Source of the DNA: QWPN01 sp044238145
Lineage (GTDB): Bacteria > Planctomycetota > Planctomycetia > Pirellulales > UBA1268
NCBI GenBank assembly: GCA_044238145.1
Contig: JBIIDT010000005.1
Coordinates: 7,001-71,000 of the forward strand
Length of the DNA: 64,000 nt
Reading direction: 5' to 3'
The position numbers and the translations under genes were made by a program. Under the pieces are notes generated by a model. It was not told the origin of the DNA and made no database searches. It worked only from the letters and a program-made list of their open reading frames with translations. Shown here one piece after another: positions 62,293 through 64,000 of this stretch; position 1 is the first letter of the stretch; the number at the start of each line of letters is the position of its first letter.

Positions 62293-64000
62293 TCAGTCGG
62301 CGTTGATCGAATACACCGTCGCGGGCCCGCGGCGGAGGATGCCGACGAACTCGTACCAGTCCTTCCGCAGCGGATTGGGCTGCGGCATGTCGGAGGAGGA
62401 GAGCCGCACCTCGTCGTACCGGTCGCCCCAGTAACCCCGCAGGTCGATCGCCGCCAGCCGCTTGAACACGATCCGCGCGGGGCCGCCATCGGTCTCCAGG
62501 TCGAACAGCTCACGGTCGGGGGCCGTGCTCCGCGACATCACGACCGTGCAGCTCCCGGTCACCTCCACCAGGCTGCTGGTGACGTTCAGTCCGTCCTCGA
62601 AGGGGTTCACGACGGTCAGCGCACCCAGGCTGATGCTGGAGTTGGTCACGTCGAACCCGTCGTCTCCCGAGTTCGTGCTCGAGACCTCGCGGACCCGCCA
62701 TTCACTCGGGCCCACGCCCAGCAGGGAGATGGCGTCGATGTCGTCGCGGTCGTCGGTCGTGGTGTCGTCGTCGCCACCGAGGGGATCGGGGCGGCCGAGG
62801 TACGAGCACTCGATCCGGTCGGCGACGAACGAGGAGCTGCGGACGCCGACGCCGGAGCGGCTCGTGATGCCGTCCTTCGACGCGCTGCGGAAGGCCCCGC
62901 AGAAGAACACGCCGCCGTTCATCGCGGCGGCCGTCGGCCTGTCGCCCGCGTCGGAGGCGGCGAACGAGACGGTGCGGGCCCGGAGCCGCGACCCCGAGTC
63001 GAAGACGAGCGCCGCGGCCGTCAGATTCCGCCCCGTGACGGAGCCGTTGCGGATCAGCACCCGGACGCCGTCCTCGATCGTGAGCGTCGTGCCCGCGGTG
63101 ACGTGGACCTCCGTCGTGATCACGTACGTGGTGCCGGCCCGGAAGGTCGTGTCGCGGGTGATGTCGGCCGAGACGTGCGCGATGGCCGCCTGGAAGTCGA
63201 GCGGAATGCCCCGGCTGCCCGCGGCGGGGAGGCTCGTGATCGCGGGCGTCCCGCCGGCGGTGCGGATCGTCGCACCGGGCGGCATGAGGAGCGATGCGCC
63301 GATGTCGATCACCGTGCCCTCGTTCACGTCGCCGGGCAGGGGATAGGAAAACGTCAGCTGCCGGACGTTGGTCCGCGGGGCGTCGACCGGGAGCGTCGCC
63401 AGCCGGCGCACGCCGCCGATGAAGATCGGCAGTTGGGGCGACTGCCGCGACACGGTCACCGGTTCGGAATACTCGACCGTGATCAGGAGCGCGTTGCTGA
63501 ACGGCCGGTCGACGCCCGCGGACCGGGCCGCCACGGCCAACGCGGCCGCCGGCCCGGTCGCGGGAGACGAGAACGCGGCCACGGCGGCCTCGACCGCGGC
63601 GTCCGACACCGCGCCGACCCGGAACACGAACGTCACCGGCTGCGACGAACGGATCGTCTCGACGCCGCCGATGGAGAGCAGGCCCGTGAACGCGTACAGG
63701 CCCGGCGCAGCGCCCGGCCTGGTGAACCGGTCGGCCACGCCGCCGCTGCCGATCGTGACGGCGATCCGCCGCCCCACCGGCTGGCCGTCGGAGGCCGCGA
63801 GCGTCATGATTCGCCGGATCTGCCCGGTCTGCGGCGGCACGGCGCGGTCGGTTCGTTCGCCGACCCGGAGATTGACGCCCGCCGCCTGGAGGTTGACCTC
63901 GAGGCCCTGGCCCACGGGGCGGAAGGCCGGCGCCCCCCGACCATTCCAGGTCGTGAGGCCGGTCAGCACCTCCAGCTGCACCGTCGCCCCCAGCGGGACG
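62293..64000 (-). CDS. C-terminal part of a large surface beta-helix protein (5' end outside window)
   Basis: The frame stays open to the window edge, so the N-terminus is missing; about 569 residues are visible. The first ~150 residues look like an Ig/cadherin-like exported domain (PVTFVFRVGAVSDAAV), then a parallel beta-helix (ITRDTTFRAGTTYVITTEVHVTAGTTLTIEDGVRVLI, SSTNSGDDGFDVTNSSISLGAL, SCTVVMSRSTAPDRE). It ends GPATVYSINAD with no anchor visible. It lies 59 nt before the exporter permease and could be unrelated to it. Confidence 0.7.
   Translation of the reverse strand, partial: VPLGATVQLEVLTGLTTWNGRGAPAFRPVGQGLEVNLQAAGVNLRVGERTDRAVPPQTGQIRRIMTLAASDGQPVGRRIAVTIGSGGVADRFTRPGAAPGLYAFTGLLSIGGVETIRSSQPVTFVFRVGAVSDAAVEAAVAAFSSPATGPAAALAVAARSAGVDRPFSNALLITVEYSEPVTVSRQSPQLPIFIGGVRRLATLPVDAPRTNVRQLTFSYPLPGDVNEGTVIDIGASLLMPPGATIRTAGGTPAITSLPAAGSRGIPLDFQAAIAHVSADITRDTTFRAGTTYVITTEVHVTAGTTLTIEDGVRVLIRNGSVTGRNLTAAALVFDSGSRLRARTVSFAASDAGDRPTAAAMNGGVFFCGAFRSASKDGITSRSGVGVRSSSFVADRIECSYLGRPDPLGGDDDTTTDDRDDIDAISLLGVGPSEWRVREVSSTNSGDDGFDVTNSSISLGALTVVNPFEDGLNVTSSLVEVTGSCTVVMSRSTAPDRELFDLETDGGPARIVFKRLAAIDLRGYWGDRYDEVRLSSSDMPQPNPLRKDWYEFVGILRRGPATVYSINAD

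Overview
The window is GC-rich bacterial chromosome and almost certainly planctomycete (Planctomycetota, probably Pirellulales-like). That placement is an inference from family content. The markers are a DUF1501/DUF1549-DUF1553 pair, a TIGR03009 protein, a Minf_1886-family protein (a planctomycete/verrucomicrobial family), and a secreted giant beta-helix protein with the LEPR-like N-terminal motif of planctomycetal surface proteins. No rRNA, tRNA, CRISPR array, prophage or insertion sequence was recognised.

Region 1 (1-5613): the 5' part of gyrA on the minus strand, divergent from a plus-strand cassette of two tandem ArnT/PMT-like membrane glycosyltransferases and a polyprenyl-phosphate sugar synthase (GT2). 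Region 2 (5660-16452, minus): probable operons for a TIGR03009 exported protein, a Minf_1886 protein, two small membrane proteins and PEP carboxykinase, followed by a giant beta-helix protein, a MEKHLA protein, an exported glutathione peroxidase and an exported alpha/beta hydrolase. Region 3 (16576-26414): D-lactate-dehydrogenase-type enzyme (+), then glutamine-dependent NAD synthase, arginine decarboxylase, a MATE transporter and the DUF1501/DUF1549 pair (all -).

Region 4 (26540-42867, minus): the fused S10-spc-alpha ribosomal superoperon, rpsJ to rplQ with secY, adk, map and rpoA. It lacks rpmD and infA and carries lineage-specific extensions in bL17 and uL29. A strong promoter with a palindrome in its spacer and an attenuator-like hairpin precede rpsJ, and a good internal promoter precedes rpmJ. 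Region 5 (43183-43831, +): an RHH/PIN toxin-antitoxin module whose operator abuts the start codon. Region 6 (43953-52781, minus): translation and ribosome-biogenesis genes (EF-G-like GTPase, argS, rsfS, coaX, obg, rpmA) and an exported unknown. Region 7 (53008-64000): ParA ATPase, small unknown genes, aroB, a compact group of a 36-residue membrane protein plus two receiver-like proteins lacking the phosphoacceptor Asp, an exported PAP2 protein, a DevBCA-type export operon and the truncated end of a surface beta-helix protein.

The most noteworthy unexplained signals are two diverged copies (23133-23274 and 46361-46501) of a ~141-bp intergenic element with terminal inverted repeats and internal hairpins that covary between copies; the 56491-57794 group of degenerate receivers; and the regulatory architecture upstream of rpsJ and of the toxin-antitoxin pair.
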